A DNA stretch of 64,000 nucleotides, taken from the NCBI RefSeq assembly GCF_024380015.1, contig NZ_CP101508.1:2480902-2544901 (forward strand). The letters run 5' to 3'. The first letter of the stretch is position 1; each line of letters begins with the position of its first letter. The notes under the pieces were generated by a model. It was not told the DNA's origin, made no database searches, and worked only from the letters and a program-made list of their open reading frames with translations. Made by a program: the position numbers and the translations under genes. This DNA is from Photobacterium atrarenae. GTDB taxonomy: Bacteria; Pseudomonadota; Gammaproteobacteria; Enterobacterales; Vibrionaceae. Positions 35,821-46,054 of this stretch are shown here, in pieces.

Positions 35821-36951
35821 CTAGTAATGGTATTCCGGCGGCAGGTTCATCGCCTCTTTTGACAAGTTCGGCCGCTGCCCCCGGCCCTTGCGATATTGCT
35901 TGAGCTGGAAGATATAAGCCAGTACCTGGGCGACGGCGGCAAACAGGCCGTCGGGGATCTGCTGCTCCAGCTCGGTGGTATGGTACAGCGCCCGGGCCAG
36001 CGGTGGCGCAGGCACAATATCAACGTCATGTTTATTGGCAATTTCCCTGATTTTCAGGGCGATATGGTCCGTCCCTTTGGCAACTACCACCGGGGCGGCG
36101 TCAATCTTAGGATCATAACGCAGCGCGACCGAGAAGTGCTCCGGGTTGGTGATCACAACGTCGGCCTGCGGCACATCCGCCATCATCCGCCGCTGCGCCA
36201 TTTCCCGCTGCAACATCCGGATCCGGCCTTTGACTTCCGGCTTGCCTTCCTGCTCCTTAAATTCATCTTTCACCTCCTGCTTGGTCATTTTCAACTGCTC
36301 GTTGTGCTGCCAGATCTGATAGGGGATATCAATGGCAACGACGACCAGCAATGAACAGCAGATCAGCAGGATAAACCCCGAGAGAATATCCAGGGCATGG
36401 AACAGGTTCTGCGGATACACTTCGATATTAAGCTGGAAGAAATCTTCCAGGTTGGCGCGCATCAGGAAGTAGGCCACCCCGGCGACCAGGGCGACTTTCA
36501 AAATCGATTTGATCAGCTCCACCACGCTCTGTTTGCCGACCATCCGCTTGAGGCCGCTTAGCGGATTCATTTTCGACAACTTAGGCCGGGCCGCCTCGGC
36601 GGAAAAACTGATCCCCCCCAGTCCGGCAGCCCCGGCAACGGCAGCGACAAATAAAAAGGCCAGCACGAGCACCAGCGGAAAAGCGACATGCCAGACCGAT
36701 GCGGTGATCACAGCAAACAACTTATTGAGGTCGAACACTTCTTCCCGGCTCAGGCTGAACATTTTCGCCATCACCTCTGCCAGTCCTTTGCCGAGGATTT
36801 CGCCGAACCACATCAGGCCGACGGCACCGGCAACCAGGACGGCCACAGAAGCAAGTTCTCTTGAGCGCGGTATCTGCCCCTTTTCCCGCGCCTGCTGAAG
36901 CCTTCGGGGCGTGGCGTCTTCGGTCCTTTCCTGACCGTCTGATTCAGCCAT
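35821..36951 (-). CDS. flhB: Flagellar export specificity-switch protein FlhB
   Basis: Four-helix export-gate protein whose C-terminal domain self-cleaves during the rod/hook to filament switch. Cleavage motif is NPEH (N269-H272) rather than the enterobacterial NPTH. The open frame starts at a TTG two codons earlier, but the ATG at 36949-36951 (MAESDGQERTEDATPRRL) with GGTGGA upstream is the family start and overlaps the fliR stop (TGATG). Confidence 0.96.
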   Translation of the reverse strand: MAESDGQERTEDATPRRLQQAREKGQIPRSRELASVAVLVAGAVGLMWFGEILGKGLAEVMAKMFSLSREEVFDLNKLFAVITASVWHVAFPLVLVLAFLFVAAVAGAAGLGGISFSAEAARPKLSKMNPLSGLKRMVGKQSVVELIKSILKVALVAGVAYFLMRANLEDFFQLNIEVYPQNLFHALDILSGFILLICCSLLVVVAIDIPYQIWQHNEQLKMTKQEVKDEFKEQEGKPEVKGRIRMLQREMAQRRMMADVPQADVVITNPEHFSVALRYDPKIDAAPVVVAKGTDHIALKIREIANKHDVDIVPAPPLARALYHTTELEQQIPDGLFAAVAQVLAYIFQLKQYRKGRGQRPNLSKEAMNLPPEYHY

Positions 36952-37733
36952 CAGCAATCCACCCGGATCAAACTACAGATTTGTGAGAACCCCATCTCCC
37001 AGTGATACTCGTATTGCGGCATGATCGACGCCACCAAAAACCAGCAGATCACCAGGCCAAGTAACAGGGCAAAAGAAAAACCAAGCGAGAAAATATTGAG
37101 CTGCGGCGCAGCCCGGGTCATCACCCCAAACGAGAGGTTCACCGTCAGCAGTGCGACAATCCCCGCCAGGGCCATATTCAGTCCCGCCTTGAACATCAGG
37201 CCAAACCAGCCTGCCAGCTGGTAATAATCCGCCGGGCGCAACATCGATTCGCCAATCGGCAGCGTCTTGAAACTCAGCACCACCATATTGAGCATGGTCA
37301 GATGGCCGTCGGTGACCAGAAACAACATCACCGCCAGGAACATGAAGAACTGGCCCAGCACCGGGGTATTCTGGCCGTTGGCCGGATCGACCATGGACGC
37401 AAAGCCCAGGCTCGACTGCATCCCGAGAATTTGCCCCAGCAGGACAAAGGTTTGGGTAATAAACTGGGTGACCAGGCCCATGGCTATGCCGATAATCACC
37501 TGCTGCGCGGTGGTAATAAACCCGGCCAGAGAGAGCAACTCAATACTTTGCGGCACCTGAGGCAACACCGGCATCACCGCAAACGTCATAGTGATCGACA
37601 GGTACAACCGCACCCGGGCCGAGACAAAACGGGCGCCGAAAAAGGTCATCACCATCATCATCGAGGAGATACGTGTCAACGGCCAAAAATAATTGGCGAT
37701 CCAGTCCAGTAACAGGGCTGACGGATAGGTCAT
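36951..37733 (-). CDS. fliR: Flagellar export protein FliR
   Basis: Core export-gate membrane protein with about six TM helices; LDWIANYFWPLTRISSMMM at the N-terminus and GMQSSLGFASMVDPANGQNTPVLGQFF in the middle are family signatures. 260 residues. One-base overlap with flhB; 36 bases after fliQ. Confidence 0.95.
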   Translation of the reverse strand: MTYPSALLLDWIANYFWPLTRISSMMMVMTFFGARFVSARVRLYLSITMTFAVMPVLPQVPQSIELLSLAGFITTAQQVIIGIAMGLVTQFITQTFVLLGQILGMQSSLGFASMVDPANGQNTPVLGQFFMFLAVMLFLVTDGHLTMLNMVVLSFKTLPIGESMLRPADYYQLAGWFGLMFKAGLNMALAGIVALLTVNLSFGVMTRAAPQLNIFSLGFSFALLLGLVICWFLVASIMPQYEYHWEMGFSQICSLIRVDC

Positions 37734-37769
37734 CGCACGACTCTCATCTCAGGGCCAGGGGAAAACCGC

Positions 37770-38039
37770 TCAATAGAGCAGTTGCGGGATCTGTTCAATG
37801 ATGCGATAAAAATAATCCATCAGCATCTGCGTCATCATATGGCCGAAAAACATCAGCGCCAGCAGGGTGACGATCAAACGCGGCAGGAAGCTCAGGGTCT
37901 GTTCGTTAATTGAGGTGGCGGCCTGAAACACCGCCACCACCAGGCCGATCAGCAGACCCGGAACCACAATCGCACTGACCATCACCAGCACCATGTACAA
38001 GGCGTCCTGGAAAATTTCGACAAAAGCTTCCGGATTCAT
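37770..38039 (-). CDS. fliQ: Flagellar export protein FliQ
   Basis: An 89-residue two-helix export-gate subunit; GLLIGLVVAVFQAATSINEQTLSFLPRL is the highly conserved FliQ core. It lies 14 bases after fliP. Confidence 0.95.
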   Translation of the reverse strand: MNPEAFVEIFQDALYMVLVMVSAIVVPGLLIGLVVAVFQAATSINEQTLSFLPRLIVTLLALMFFGHMMTQMLMDYFYRIIEQIPQLLY

Positions 38040-38053
38040 CGCAACGCCTCCCG

Positions 38054-38881
38054 TCAGGTACCGAAGCTGCCGGCCAGGGTCGACAGGATCAGATTCCAGC
38101 CATCGACCAGCACAAACAGCATGAGTTTAAACGGCAACGACACGATCATCGGCGACAGCATCATCATCCCCATCGCCATCAGCACCGAAGCCACCACCAG
38201 ATCGATGATCAGGAACGGCAGAAACAGCATAAAGCCAATCTGGAACGCGGTCTTGAGCTCCGAGGTAATAAACGCCGGGATCAGCACCGTCATCGGCACG
38301 TCCTGCGGATCAGTCGCAGTCGAGCCCGACATATTGACAAAGCTTTCCAGATCCTTCACCCGGGTTTGCTTGAGCATAAAGGCACGCAGCGGTTTCTGCG
38401 CCGCAGTCAGGGCCTCCTGAGCACTCATTTGCTCATTCATATAAGGTTGCAGCGCGGTGGTATTGATTTGATCCAGCACCGGCGACATGACAAAGAAAGT
38501 CAGGAACATCGCAATCCCGATGATCACCTGGTTCGACGGTGTTTGCTGCAGGCCCATCGCCTGACGCAAAATCGACATCACCACCACGATCCGGGTAAAG
38601 GAGGTCATCAGGATCACCACTGCCGGCAAAAAGCCCAACGCTGTCATCAGCGCCAGGATCTGCAGGGTCACCGAGTAATCCTCGCTGCCGTCGGGATTCA
38701 CCGTGACCGACAGGGCCGGAATACCGCCGCCCTGCCCTGTGGTCATCAGCCGGGTTGCCCCGGCTTCATTTTGCATTTCACTGACCGTCACGCTGTTTGC
38801 GGCTGTCTCCGCCATCACCGGCAGCGCCAGCAGCAGCGTCATGGCCACCAGCAAGGCAGCGAGCAGGCTATTTCTTATCAT
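38054..38881 (-). CDS. fliP: Flagellar export protein FliP
   Basis: Forms the export-gate pentamer with FliR and FliQ. Signal peptide (cleavage near VMAETAA), then [36 protein letters not shown] and [32 protein letters not shown]. 275 residues. Its start lies inside the last 14 bases of fliO. Confidence 0.96.
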   Translation of the reverse strand: MIRNSLLAALLVAMTLLLALPVMAETAANSVTVSEMQNEAGATRLMTTGQGGGIPALSVTVNPDGSEDYSVTLQILALMTALGFLPAVVILMTSFTRIVVVMSILRQAMGLQQTPSNQVIIGIAMFLTFFVMSPVLDQINTTALQPYMNEQMSAQEALTAAQKPLRAFMLKQTRVKDLESFVNMSGSTATDPQDVPMTVLIPAFITSELKTAFQIGFMLFLPFLIIDLVVASVLMAMGMMMLSPMIVSLPFKLMLFVLVDGWNLILSTLAGSFGT

Positions 38882-39278
38882 GCTTTCTTAACAGGTTGGT
38901 TAATTGACTGGCAAACTCACCACCGCTGGCCCCCGTGTCAACAGACAAAGGCTGCTCCAGCTTACTGATCAGCGAAATGTTCTGCTGGGTGATCCCCACC
39001 AGCATCTGCTCCTCACCCACCTGCAACAGCACAATCCGCTCCCGCTGCCCGACCGGCAACTGACGGAGAATTCTCATCGCACTGTCACTTCCCTGGATCC
39101 CGGGCAGCTTCATCCGCTTGAGCAGCCAGGCCAGGAACAATATCACCACCACCACCAGCATCAGGGCAGCCAGCGTGGTGGCAATATTCATATCCGCCGG
39201 CGGCGCCGCACTGGCGGGGCCACTTGCCACCGCCGCCAGAACAATCGCCTGCCGTTTGCAACTCCTGATCTTGAGCAT
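38868..39278 (-). CDS. fliO: Flagellar biosynthesis protein FliO
   Basis: Small membrane protein that helps assemble the FliP ring. One TM helix (about 34-52 after trimming) followed by [46 protein letters not shown], the FliO fold. The frame begins with a TTG two codons upstream; the ATG at 39276-39278 is preferred (136 residues). Confidence 0.9.
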   Translation of the reverse strand: MLKIRSCKRQAIVLAAVASGPASAAPPADMNIATTLAALMLVVVVILFLAWLLKRMKLPGIQGSDSAMRILRQLPVGQRERIVLLQVGEEQMLVGITQQNISLISKLEQPLSVDTGASGGEFASQLTNLLRKHDKK

Positions 39279-39286
39279 GTCCAAAC

Positions 39287-39679
39287 CTAGCGCAGCTTTT
39301 TAATTCGTTCGGTCTGGCTGATCACATCGGTCAGACGGATACCAAACTTATCATTCACGACCACCACTTCGCCGTGGGCAATCAGGGTGCCGTTCACCAT
39401 CACATCCAGGGATTCCCCGGCGATCCGATCCAGCTCGACCACCGAGCCCTGGTTCAGTTGCAGCAGGTTGCGGATACTGATTTGGGTACGGCCGACTTCC
39501 ATCGAAATGGTCACCGGAATATCCATAATCGTGTCGAGCTTGCGACGCTCGTCATCGGTGATCGGCGTACTGTCATCCGTCAGCTCTTCCAGCGGCGCCG
39601 CTTGTACCCCTTCGTCACTCGCCTGCTCGGCCAGTGCTGCTGCCCAGTCGTCAGCAATTTGTTGATCATCTTGAGACAT
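39287..39679 (-). CDS. fliN: Flagellar motor switch protein FliN
   Basis: C-ring SpoA-domain protein and CheY-P target. LDTIMDIPVTISMEVGRTQISIRNLLQLNQGSVVELDRIAGESLDVMVNGTLIAHGEVVVVNDKFGIRLTDVI is a complete SpoA domain. The ATG at 39677-39679 with AGGTG upstream is used rather than the adjacent GTG. 130 residues with an acidic N-terminal part. Confidence 0.96.
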   Translation of the reverse strand: MSQDDQQIADDWAAALAEQASDEGVQAAPLEELTDDSTPITDDERRKLDTIMDIPVTISMEVGRTQISIRNLLQLNQGSVVELDRIAGESLDVMVNGTLIAHGEVVVVNDKFGIRLTDVISQTERIKKLR

Positions 39680-39691
39680 CACTTACACCTG

Positions 39692-40741
39692 CTATTCATC
39701 GTCATGTGGTTCGGCGTCGAGGAGCGCCTCGCCAATCGTACCATTTTCAAGGAAGGCCAGATCGGTTTTCACCATAGTCGGCCGCTTGAGTTTCTCACTA
39801 ATCTTCAGCGCCACGTTATCGCCGGATTTGCCCATCTTCGCCCGGTAGGTCGGCAGATCTTCAACAAACACCGTTGCCGCTTCCGGCATATCAATCGGGA
39901 TCACATCGCCCGGCTGCATTTCCATCAGATCCCGCAAGGAGAGCTCGACATCAAGCAGCTTGGCGCGCAGGTTCACCGGCACGTCCATGATTTCATCCCG
40001 CAGCGCCTGGCTCCAGCGCACGTCAGTATCCATCTTGTCACTCTGGACACCGGCATCGAGCAGTTCACGGATCGGCTCGACCATGGAGTATGGCATCACG
40101 ACATGGAAATCACCGCCGCCGCCATCGACTTCAATATGGAACGAGCTGACAACAATCACCTCAGTCGGGCTGACGATATTGGCCATAGTCGGGTTCACTT
40201 CCGAGTCCAGATACTCGAACTCGACGCCCATCACCGGGGACCAGGCTTCGCGATAATCTTCAAACACCAGCTTGAGCAGCATCTGCACAATCCGCCGCTC
40301 GGTCGGGGTAAACTCCCGCCCCTCAATTTTGGCGTGAAAGCGGCCGTCGCCGCCAAAAAAGTTTTCCACCAGAATAAACACCAACCGCGCTTCCATGGTG
40401 ATCAGCGCGGTGCCTTTAAGCGGGCGAAAACGCACCATGTTCAAACTGGTCGGGACATACAGTGTGTTCTGGTATTCGCCGAATTTAATCATCTGAACAC
40501 CGTTGATCGACACTTCCGCCGTTTTGCGCAGCATGTTAAATAGACTGATCCGCATATGACGGGCGAAACGCTCGTTGATCAACTCCAGGGTGGGCATGCG
40601 CCCACGAACAATCCGGTCTTGCGATGAAAAGTCAAACTGGACAACACCGGCTTCGGGTTGCCCACCACCATCTTCATCTTCGACGTCATCAACCCCATGG
40701 AGCAGGGCATCGATTTCGTCTTGGGTTAATAAGTCACTCAC
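39692..40741 (-). CDS. fliM: Flagellar motor switch protein FliM
   Basis: C-ring protein that binds CheY-P through its N-terminal peptide (LLTQDEIDALLHGV, residues 4-17). The middle domain has GGDGRFHAKIEGREFTPTERRIVQ; a SpoA domain closes the protein. 349 residues. Initiation is at GTG (40739-40741), with AGG six bases before it. Confidence 0.96.
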   Translation of the reverse strand: MSDLLTQDEIDALLHGVDDVEDEDGGGQPEAGVVQFDFSSQDRIVRGRMPTLELINERFARHMRISLFNMLRKTAEVSINGVQMIKFGEYQNTLYVPTSLNMVRFRPLKGTALITMEARLVFILVENFFGGDGRFHAKIEGREFTPTERRIVQMLLKLVFEDYREAWSPVMGVEFEYLDSEVNPTMANIVSPTEVIVVSSFHIEVDGGGGDFHVVMPYSMVEPIRELLDAGVQSDKMDTDVRWSQALRDEIMDVPVNLRAKLLDVELSLRDLMEMQPGDVIPIDMPEAATVFVEDLPTYRAKMGKSGDNVALKISEKLKRPTMVKTDLAFLENGTIGEALLDAEPHDDE

Positions 40742-40748
40742 ATTAAAC

Positions 40749-41243
40749 CTATTGCATTACAAAACCAGTAAACAATACGCGCTCGACGACCTTCTGACCG
40801 GACACCTTGACCATGGCATCCTGCACCGACGCCAGCGCCTGCTGGCGCAGATCCGCCCGGCCGGTCGGGGTCCGGAGCTGCTCAACGGTTGCCGCCCCGA
40901 ACGCCTGAAGCAGGGTGCTTTCAATCAAAGGAATATGCTGGTTGGCCTGGGACTCATTGTCATCCCCACGCACCATCAGCTGAACTTTGACCTGGACCAG
41001 GCGATCCCGCTTATCGCCGGTCACATTAAAAATAAACGGCTGCGGCAGGATCACGTAATAAGCCGGGCCGGTCGGCATTGCTTGCTCAACCTGCGGCATC
41101 GCATCGGCGGTTTCGGCTTCAGGCTCATCATCGCCCATCAGGAAAAACCATGCCCCGGCACCGCCTCCCAGAAGCAACACCACCAGTGCGATGATGATGA
41201 TCAGCTTTTTCTTCCCGCCGCCGTTCTCTGCGCCATCTGCCAT
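40749..41243 (-). CDS. fliL: Flagellar basal-body protein FliL
   Basis: Single-pass membrane protein (TM about 12-32, KKLIIIIALVVLLLGGGAGAWFFL) with a periplasmic stomatin-like domain, supports stator function. The C-terminal TGRADLRQQALASVQDAMVKVSGQKVVERVLFTGFVMQ is typical. 164 residues, seven bases before fliM. Confidence 0.94.
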   Translation of the reverse strand: MADGAENGGGKKKLIIIIALVVLLLGGGAGAWFFLMGDDEPEAETADAMPQVEQAMPTGPAYYVILPQPFIFNVTGDKRDRLVQVKVQLMVRGDDNESQANQHIPLIESTLLQAFGAATVEQLRTPTGRADLRQQALASVQDAMVKVSGQKVVERVLFTGFVMQ

Positions 41244-41294
41244 AGTTCTGATTACCCTTGATTGGTTAAACCGCCATCCGGCGGTATTTGGTTG

Positions 41295-43298
41295 TTATGC
41301 GTAATAATCAACGCGGTCAGTCGGCTGACTCACGTACATTTCTAATGATTCACCGTCAGTCTGCTGGGCGTGGCGACCGGCATGCCCTTGCTGGCCCCCG
41401 CTCTGATCACTCCCAGACTGACCGGTATTTGTCTGTTGCTGCTGTCCGGACTGGCCGGCAAACTGCTGACGGCCACTGTCCTGCTGGACACTGCTTTGTG
41501 CCAGTTGCAGCCCCTGCTGGTTCATCAGCTCGCGTAGCCTTGGCATCGCCTGTTCCACCAGCTCGCGGGTTTGCGCGTTGCCGACATGGAACTGGACGCT
41601 GGCCTGATCCTGGTTCAGAGACAGTTTAATCTGTAACCGGCCCAGCTCAGGCGGATCCAGACGAATATCCACATGCTTGAGGTTTTTCGCCACCATCACC
41701 TGAACCCGCTCCGCCAGTTGCTCACCGGCTTGCTCTTTACTGAGCATCAGCGGGGTCTGTGCCTGCGCCGCTTCCGCTCGGATCGGACTGGCGTTGATCC
41801 CTTGCTGCTGATTCAGCGAAGTCACAGCTTGCGCCACTTCGGCGCCGCGCCCTTCACTGCCTTCCGCGCCATGCGGTAGGACACCCTGAGCCAGGGTGCC
41901 CGCCGTCAATGCTTCGGCTTGTACCTTGTTCATCGCCGCATGACTAGCATCGACGGCCGCCCCTTCACCGGTTGCGGCGATCAGACCGGGCATCGCTGCC
42001 GCGCTATGCTGCGGGATTGTCGCTGCCGCCGATAAAATGCCGGATCCCAAAGCGCCAGTTCCCATAGAACTGGTACCCAAAGAGCCTGAAACCGCTTCAG
42101 CTAACGCCTGCGGCGCTCCCGGCATTGGCGGTGCTATTTTAGCCCCACCATCCACCGATTGTACGCCGGCGGCTGATTTCACCTTCTGCGCCACGGCCTG
42201 TAACCACTCGGCATGCTCAGGCGACAGCACCTGGACAGACTTACCGCCAAGCGCAGGCTGCTCCAGCGCCGAATCTGCGTTGATTAAGGCTCCCTGCGCC
42301 GCCTGTCCCTGACCACTCAGCTTCGCCAAGGCGGCCAGCTGAGTATCATCGAGTTGAATGTCATCAACTTGAGTCTGCTCTGTTACAAACGGGCGCACCA
42401 GATGATGCTCATCGGCCGCTTTTTCGTCAACCGCCTCCTTCTGGATCAGGGCTTGCGAGACCACAGAGGCCGATCCCGTATGTCCGGGTCCAGAACTTTC
42501 AAGTGCTGCGCTTCTCCCAACCTCACCGCCCTGTCCTGACTGCCCGTCTGTCACTTTAGCCTGAGCCTGAACCAACCCTTGCGCTGATCCGGCTGACGGT
42601 TCGACAGCTTCATGTCCTTGCATCGCCACTGCCCGCGGCATCCCGCCAGCCGATGAGAGCGGCAATTCTTTGCCTGCTCGTGCGTGCTCTTTCCCCACTT
42701 CTGGGGCGGCCAGCCCATCAGCTTGCTGACTTTTGCCGCCAGCCAACTGTTTTTCAGCAGCAGCGAGGCGGCTCAGCAAAGCTTCACCGTCGTCCATTAT
42801 CTGTCGCTTGTGGCTGGGATCAAGCCCATTTTCGCCATTATTCTGGCGGCTGCTCAGGTTTTCATCACTTGGTCGTGGCGCTGATGAAGGCGCAGGCTGG
42901 CCCATTGCCATCGTATCCAGCTGCTCTCCATCGGTTTCCAGCGCAATCACTTCCTCACTGCCTTGCTCGCCCGCAGCCGGTTCAATTTCAGCCTGTACGG
43001 AAGCATCGCCAGATACTTTTGCCGGTTGCGCCGATTTTTCGTCACCCGCCATGTCTGATGCAGTGGCCGATGGCGCGGCTTCGGCCAGCTTTGCCGCACT
43101 GGGATCCACGCCTTTCTGCGCGTCAGTGGCCTGGCTGTCACGGGAAGTCGTCACGCTCTGAAATGCATCAGCAAACTTTCCTTCCTCAGCAGTTTCAGCA
43201 CCTTGCCCTTGCGTTGCCGTTTTCAGGCTAGCGTGACTCCCGCCCATAGGGGCTGCAGGAGGCGTCGACTCAGCGGAAAATAAGCGAGATGAAAACAT
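41295..43298 (-). CDS. fliK: Flagellar hook-length control protein FliK
   Basis: Secreted ruler that triggers the FlhB switch. A long low-complexity N-terminal part, rich in Ala, Gln, Gly and Ser, and the conserved C-terminal domain (VDIRLDPPELGRLQIKLSLNQDQASVQFHVGNAQTRELVEQAMPRLRELMNQQGLQL). 667 residues. It starts the fliKLMNOPQR-flhB unit, with a candidate sigma54 promoter upstream. Confidence 0.93.
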   Translation of the reverse strand: MFSSRLFSAESTPPAAPMGGSHASLKTATQGQGAETAEEGKFADAFQSVTTSRDSQATDAQKGVDPSAAKLAEAAPSATASDMAGDEKSAQPAKVSGDASVQAEIEPAAGEQGSEEVIALETDGEQLDTMAMGQPAPSSAPRPSDENLSSRQNNGENGLDPSHKRQIMDDGEALLSRLAAAEKQLAGGKSQQADGLAAPEVGKEHARAGKELPLSSAGGMPRAVAMQGHEAVEPSAGSAQGLVQAQAKVTDGQSGQGGEVGRSAALESSGPGHTGSASVVSQALIQKEAVDEKAADEHHLVRPFVTEQTQVDDIQLDDTQLAALAKLSGQGQAAQGALINADSALEQPALGGKSVQVLSPEHAEWLQAVAQKVKSAAGVQSVDGGAKIAPPMPGAPQALAEAVSGSLGTSSMGTGALGSGILSAAATIPQHSAAAMPGLIAATGEGAAVDASHAAMNKVQAEALTAGTLAQGVLPHGAEGSEGRGAEVAQAVTSLNQQQGINASPIRAEAAQAQTPLMLSKEQAGEQLAERVQVMVAKNLKHVDIRLDPPELGRLQIKLSLNQDQASVQFHVGNAQTRELVEQAMPRLRELMNQQGLQLAQSSVQQDSGRQQFAGQSGQQQQTNTGQSGSDQSGGQQGHAGRHAQQTDGESLEMYVSQPTDRVDYYA

Positions 43299-43346
43299 AA
43301 CGATGCTCGTCTGGATAAAGTCTTAAAGTGTTGATACGGAAATTAT

Positions 43347-43361
43347 GCAAGAAGTGAACCA
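43347..43361 (-). promoter_or_regulatory. Candidate sigma54 promoter for the fliK-flhB unit
   Basis: Minus strand TGGTTC-ACTTC-TTGC, correct -24/-12 spacing, with full TTGC and four of six at -24. It lies about 50 bases before the fliK ATG in the 114-base gap after fliJ. Confidence 0.5.
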
Positions 43362-43412
43362 TAAAAATAAGGGCCAGCGACACCAGCGCGGTGCCCTGAC
43401 TTAAGCCACAGG

Positions 43413-43856
43413 CTAGCGGGAGAGCTTTCGGGCAAATTGCAAGGTCGAAAATTCATCCATGAGCTTCTGCTCCTGCTTGTCACGCAACCGCTGCTGCTCG
43501 GTCTGTTTCTTTTCCAGCAGCCATTCCACCGAGCGCCGTTTTTTGCGCATCTCATGCCAGTGCGCGCTACACTGCTCGACTTGTTGTTCAAACTGTTCCC
43601 CGGCGGCTTTCTGCTTGACCAGCGTTTCATCGAGCTGGTTGAGAAACTTCTGCAGATGGCCGAAGCTGCTGGCACTCAGTCCGCTCTGTCCCCGGGCTGT
43701 CATCTGTTTGCTGTAATCGAAACGGTACTGCTCAATTTGTTGCAGCTGCTGATGGTAGCTTTCCAGCTCCAGGCGCGCCTGATTAAGTGCCAGCGATGCC
43801 TGGTGCTCATCCTCTTTCGCTTTTTCCAGGATTAACGTCAGTGCCGTGTCTGCCAT
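43413..43856 (-). CDS. fliJ: Flagellar export chaperone FliJ
   Basis: A 147-residue protein that is nearly all coiled coil (KAKEDEHQASLALNQARLELESYHQQLQQIEQYRFDYSKQM at the N-terminus); it connects the FliI ATPase to FlhA. It follows fliI by 33 bases and ends the fliEFGHIJ unit. Confidence 0.92.
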   Translation of the reverse strand: MADTALTLILEKAKEDEHQASLALNQARLELESYHQQLQQIEQYRFDYSKQMTARGQSGLSASSFGHLQKFLNQLDETLVKQKAAGEQFEQQVEQCSAHWHEMRKKRRSVEWLLEKKQTEQQRLRDKQEQKLMDEFSTLQFARKLSR

Positions 43857-43889
43857 CTTGACTCCACTTTATCTCAGTCAGCTTGCACC

Positions 43890-45212
43890 TCAACCGCCCA
43901 GCGTCGAGCGGAGCATGTTGACACACATCTCATAAGGCACCGACTCTTTCATCGACTGCTGCAGGTAGGCATCGAGTTTTGGTTTGTAACTGAAGGCCTG
44001 ATCGATACTCTGATCCGTGCCTGGCTTATACGCACCAATCGACACCAGATCCTGGTTCTTGCGACAAATCGACAGGATCTGACGCACGGCTTTGGCCATC
44101 AGCATATGTTCTTCGCTGACAATCGCCGGCATCACTCGGCTCACCGAACGCTCGACATCAATCGCCGGATAATGACCGGCATCGGCCATCTCCCGCGACA
44201 GGACGATATGGCCATCGAGAATTGCCCGTGACGCATCGGCAATCGGGTCCTGCAGATCATCCCCTTCGGTCAGCACGGTGAAAAAGGCGGTGATCGATCC
44301 CTGGTGCTCGCCACCGTTTCCGGCCCGCTCGACCAGCGCCGGCAATTTGGCAAACACCGATGGCGGATAGCCCTTGGTCGCCGGTGGCTCACCGACCGAC
44401 AGGGCGATCTCACGCTGCGCCTGGGCAAAGCGGGTCAGCGAATCCATCAGCAGTAAGACATCCAAGCCCTGATCGCGAAAATACTCAGCAATCGTCAGCG
44501 CAGTCTGGCAACCTTTGAGCCGCATCAGCGGTGAAGCATCAGCCGGGGCTGCCACCACCACCGAACGCTGACGGCCTTCTTCACCGAGGATTTCATCGAT
44601 GAACTCTTTCACCTCGCGGCCCCGCTCACCAATCAGGCCCACCACCACTACTTGCGCGGTCGTGCCCCGGGTCATCATTCCCAGCGTGACCGATTTACCA
44701 ACCCCGGAGCCGGCAAACAGGCCAATTCGCTGTCCTTTGCCGACGGTCAGCAGACCATTGATAGCTTTGAGGCCGACATCCAGCGGCTCTTTAATCGGCT
44801 TTCGTGATAACGGGTTGATCGGCTCGGCATTAAACGCCGCGCGATCGGCGGTATAAATCTCGCCAAGCCCATCCAGGGGGTTACCAACCCCGTCGATCAC
44901 CCGGCCCAGTAGTTCCGGCCCGACCGGCAGGCCGCTGTTTTGCAATACAGGCGTGACTTTGGCACCGGGCATGATCCCGTTTAGTTGTTCACTGGGCATC
45001 AGAAAGAGAGTCTCGCCGGAAAAACCGACCACTTCAGCTTCGATATCGCCGTTGAGGGTTTCCACCCGGCACAGGCTACCAACCGGGGCGCGGCAGCCAA
45101 CAGCTTCCAATGTCAAGCCAACTACCCGCACCAGGCGGCCCGAAGCAACCGGACGGCTGGCCAGGTTCTCGGTTTTGTATCGGCCCAGACGTTCAGCCAA
45201 GGTTGCCGTCAT
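43890..45212 (-). CDS. fliI: Flagellum-specific ATPase FliI
   Basis: F1-beta-like ATPase of the export apparatus. Walker A AGSGVGKS (167-174), Walker [19 protein letters not shown], and the arginine-finger region are present; 440 residues. Its start codon overlaps the fliH stop by one base. Confidence 0.97.
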   Translation of the reverse strand: MTATLAERLGRYKTENLASRPVASGRLVRVVGLTLEAVGCRAPVGSLCRVETLNGDIEAEVVGFSGETLFLMPSEQLNGIMPGAKVTPVLQNSGLPVGPELLGRVIDGVGNPLDGLGEIYTADRAAFNAEPINPLSRKPIKEPLDVGLKAINGLLTVGKGQRIGLFAGSGVGKSVTLGMMTRGTTAQVVVVGLIGERGREVKEFIDEILGEEGRQRSVVVAAPADASPLMRLKGCQTALTIAEYFRDQGLDVLLLMDSLTRFAQAQREIALSVGEPPATKGYPPSVFAKLPALVERAGNGGEHQGSITAFFTVLTEGDDLQDPIADASRAILDGHIVLSREMADAGHYPAIDVERSVSRVMPAIVSEEHMLMAKAVRQILSICRKNQDLVSIGAYKPGTDQSIDQAFSYKPKLDAYLQQSMKESVPYEMCVNMLRSTLGG

Positions 45213-46015
45213 TACTGGCCCCCGGCTTTGTGCTGGCTATTGGTACCCTGGAATTGTTGTAGTAAGTGGCGGATCCGATCCTCGAGCAGGTAGTCGACAC
45301 TGGAATTACCAGCAACAACCTGGAGATCGCCGCGGTTGAGAGAAGGCTCAGCCTGGAGGCTCCATTGCCGCTCGGAGAGGTTCTCTTCACCATAGGCTTC
45401 TTTGACCACCGCCAGATCGTCCGGGTGCAGGTTGATCTGGGTTTGCCGCCCGGCAATCGGCAGCGCTCCCACCACTTCACGGATGGTATTTAAAATCACC
45501 TGCGGATTAGTCTGTACTTCAATTCGTATCAGCTCGCGGGTAAGGCTGGCCACCAGTGAGACCATCTGGTTTTCAACTTCGGCATCGACCTGCTGCAACG
45601 GGGTCGCCAGCTTTTCAATCAACGCCGTCAAATGGGTGACCTGTTCGGTGATCTGTGCCTGCCCCTGTTCCAGGCCTTGCGCCAACCCTTGCTCGAGCCC
45701 TTCTTGCCGACCGGCTTCCAGGCCCGCTTCGTGACCGGCCTGCAGCCCTTCGGCATGGCCGGCTTCGCGCCCTTCCGCTAGCCCCTCTTCATAGGCGGAG
45801 TGGCGGATCTCTTCCAGATCAGCAGCCGTCAGAGGGGGGGGGCCTTGCTCTTCAGCTTCTTCTTCAGGCTCCGGCGGCCACTGGGGATCGTAGTTCAGGG
45901 CATTATCATTCGGGCCCTGCGGCTCATCGGCATAATCAGGGTACGCCCAGCGCTCAAGCTCCTGGGCCTGGTGATCTGAGACGCGTAAAAAACCCCGGCG
46001 GCGATCAATGCTCAT
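45212..46015 (-). CDS. fliH: Flagellar export ATPase regulator FliH
   Basis: Binds and restrains FliI and docks it at the C ring. After an acidic, Pro-rich start, residues 78-118 carry a Gly at every fourth position (eleven in a row), the FliH glycine-repeat helix, and the C-terminal half resembles the FliH/V-ATPase E fold (LLEQGLAQG, then [20 protein letters not shown]). A run of nine C (45834-45842) encodes Gly-Pro-Pro-Pro-Leu at about residues 58-62, upstream of all functional parts. Confidence 0.94.
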   Translation of the reverse strand: MSIDRRRGFLRVSDHQAQELERWAYPDYADEPQGPNDNALNYDPQWPPEPEEEAEEQGPPPLTAADLEEIRHSAYEEGLAEGREAGHAEGLQAGHEAGLEAGRQEGLEQGLAQGLEQGQAQITEQVTHLTALIEKLATPLQQVDAEVENQMVSLVASLTRELIRIEVQTNPQVILNTIREVVGALPIAGRQTQINLHPDDLAVVKEAYGEENLSERQWSLQAEPSLNRGDLQVVAGNSSVDYLLEDRIRHLLQQFQGTNSQHKAGGQ

Positions 46016-46054
46016 AGCTCATCCTTCCGACAATGCCGCAGCACCATCCCGTGA

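Noticed and set aside
39374..40543. A 389-codon open frame on the plus strand across fliN and fliM
   Set aside because: It is antisense to two certain genes, rich in His/Arg/Gln as expected of a reverse frame of GC-rich coding DNA, and has no recognisable domain.
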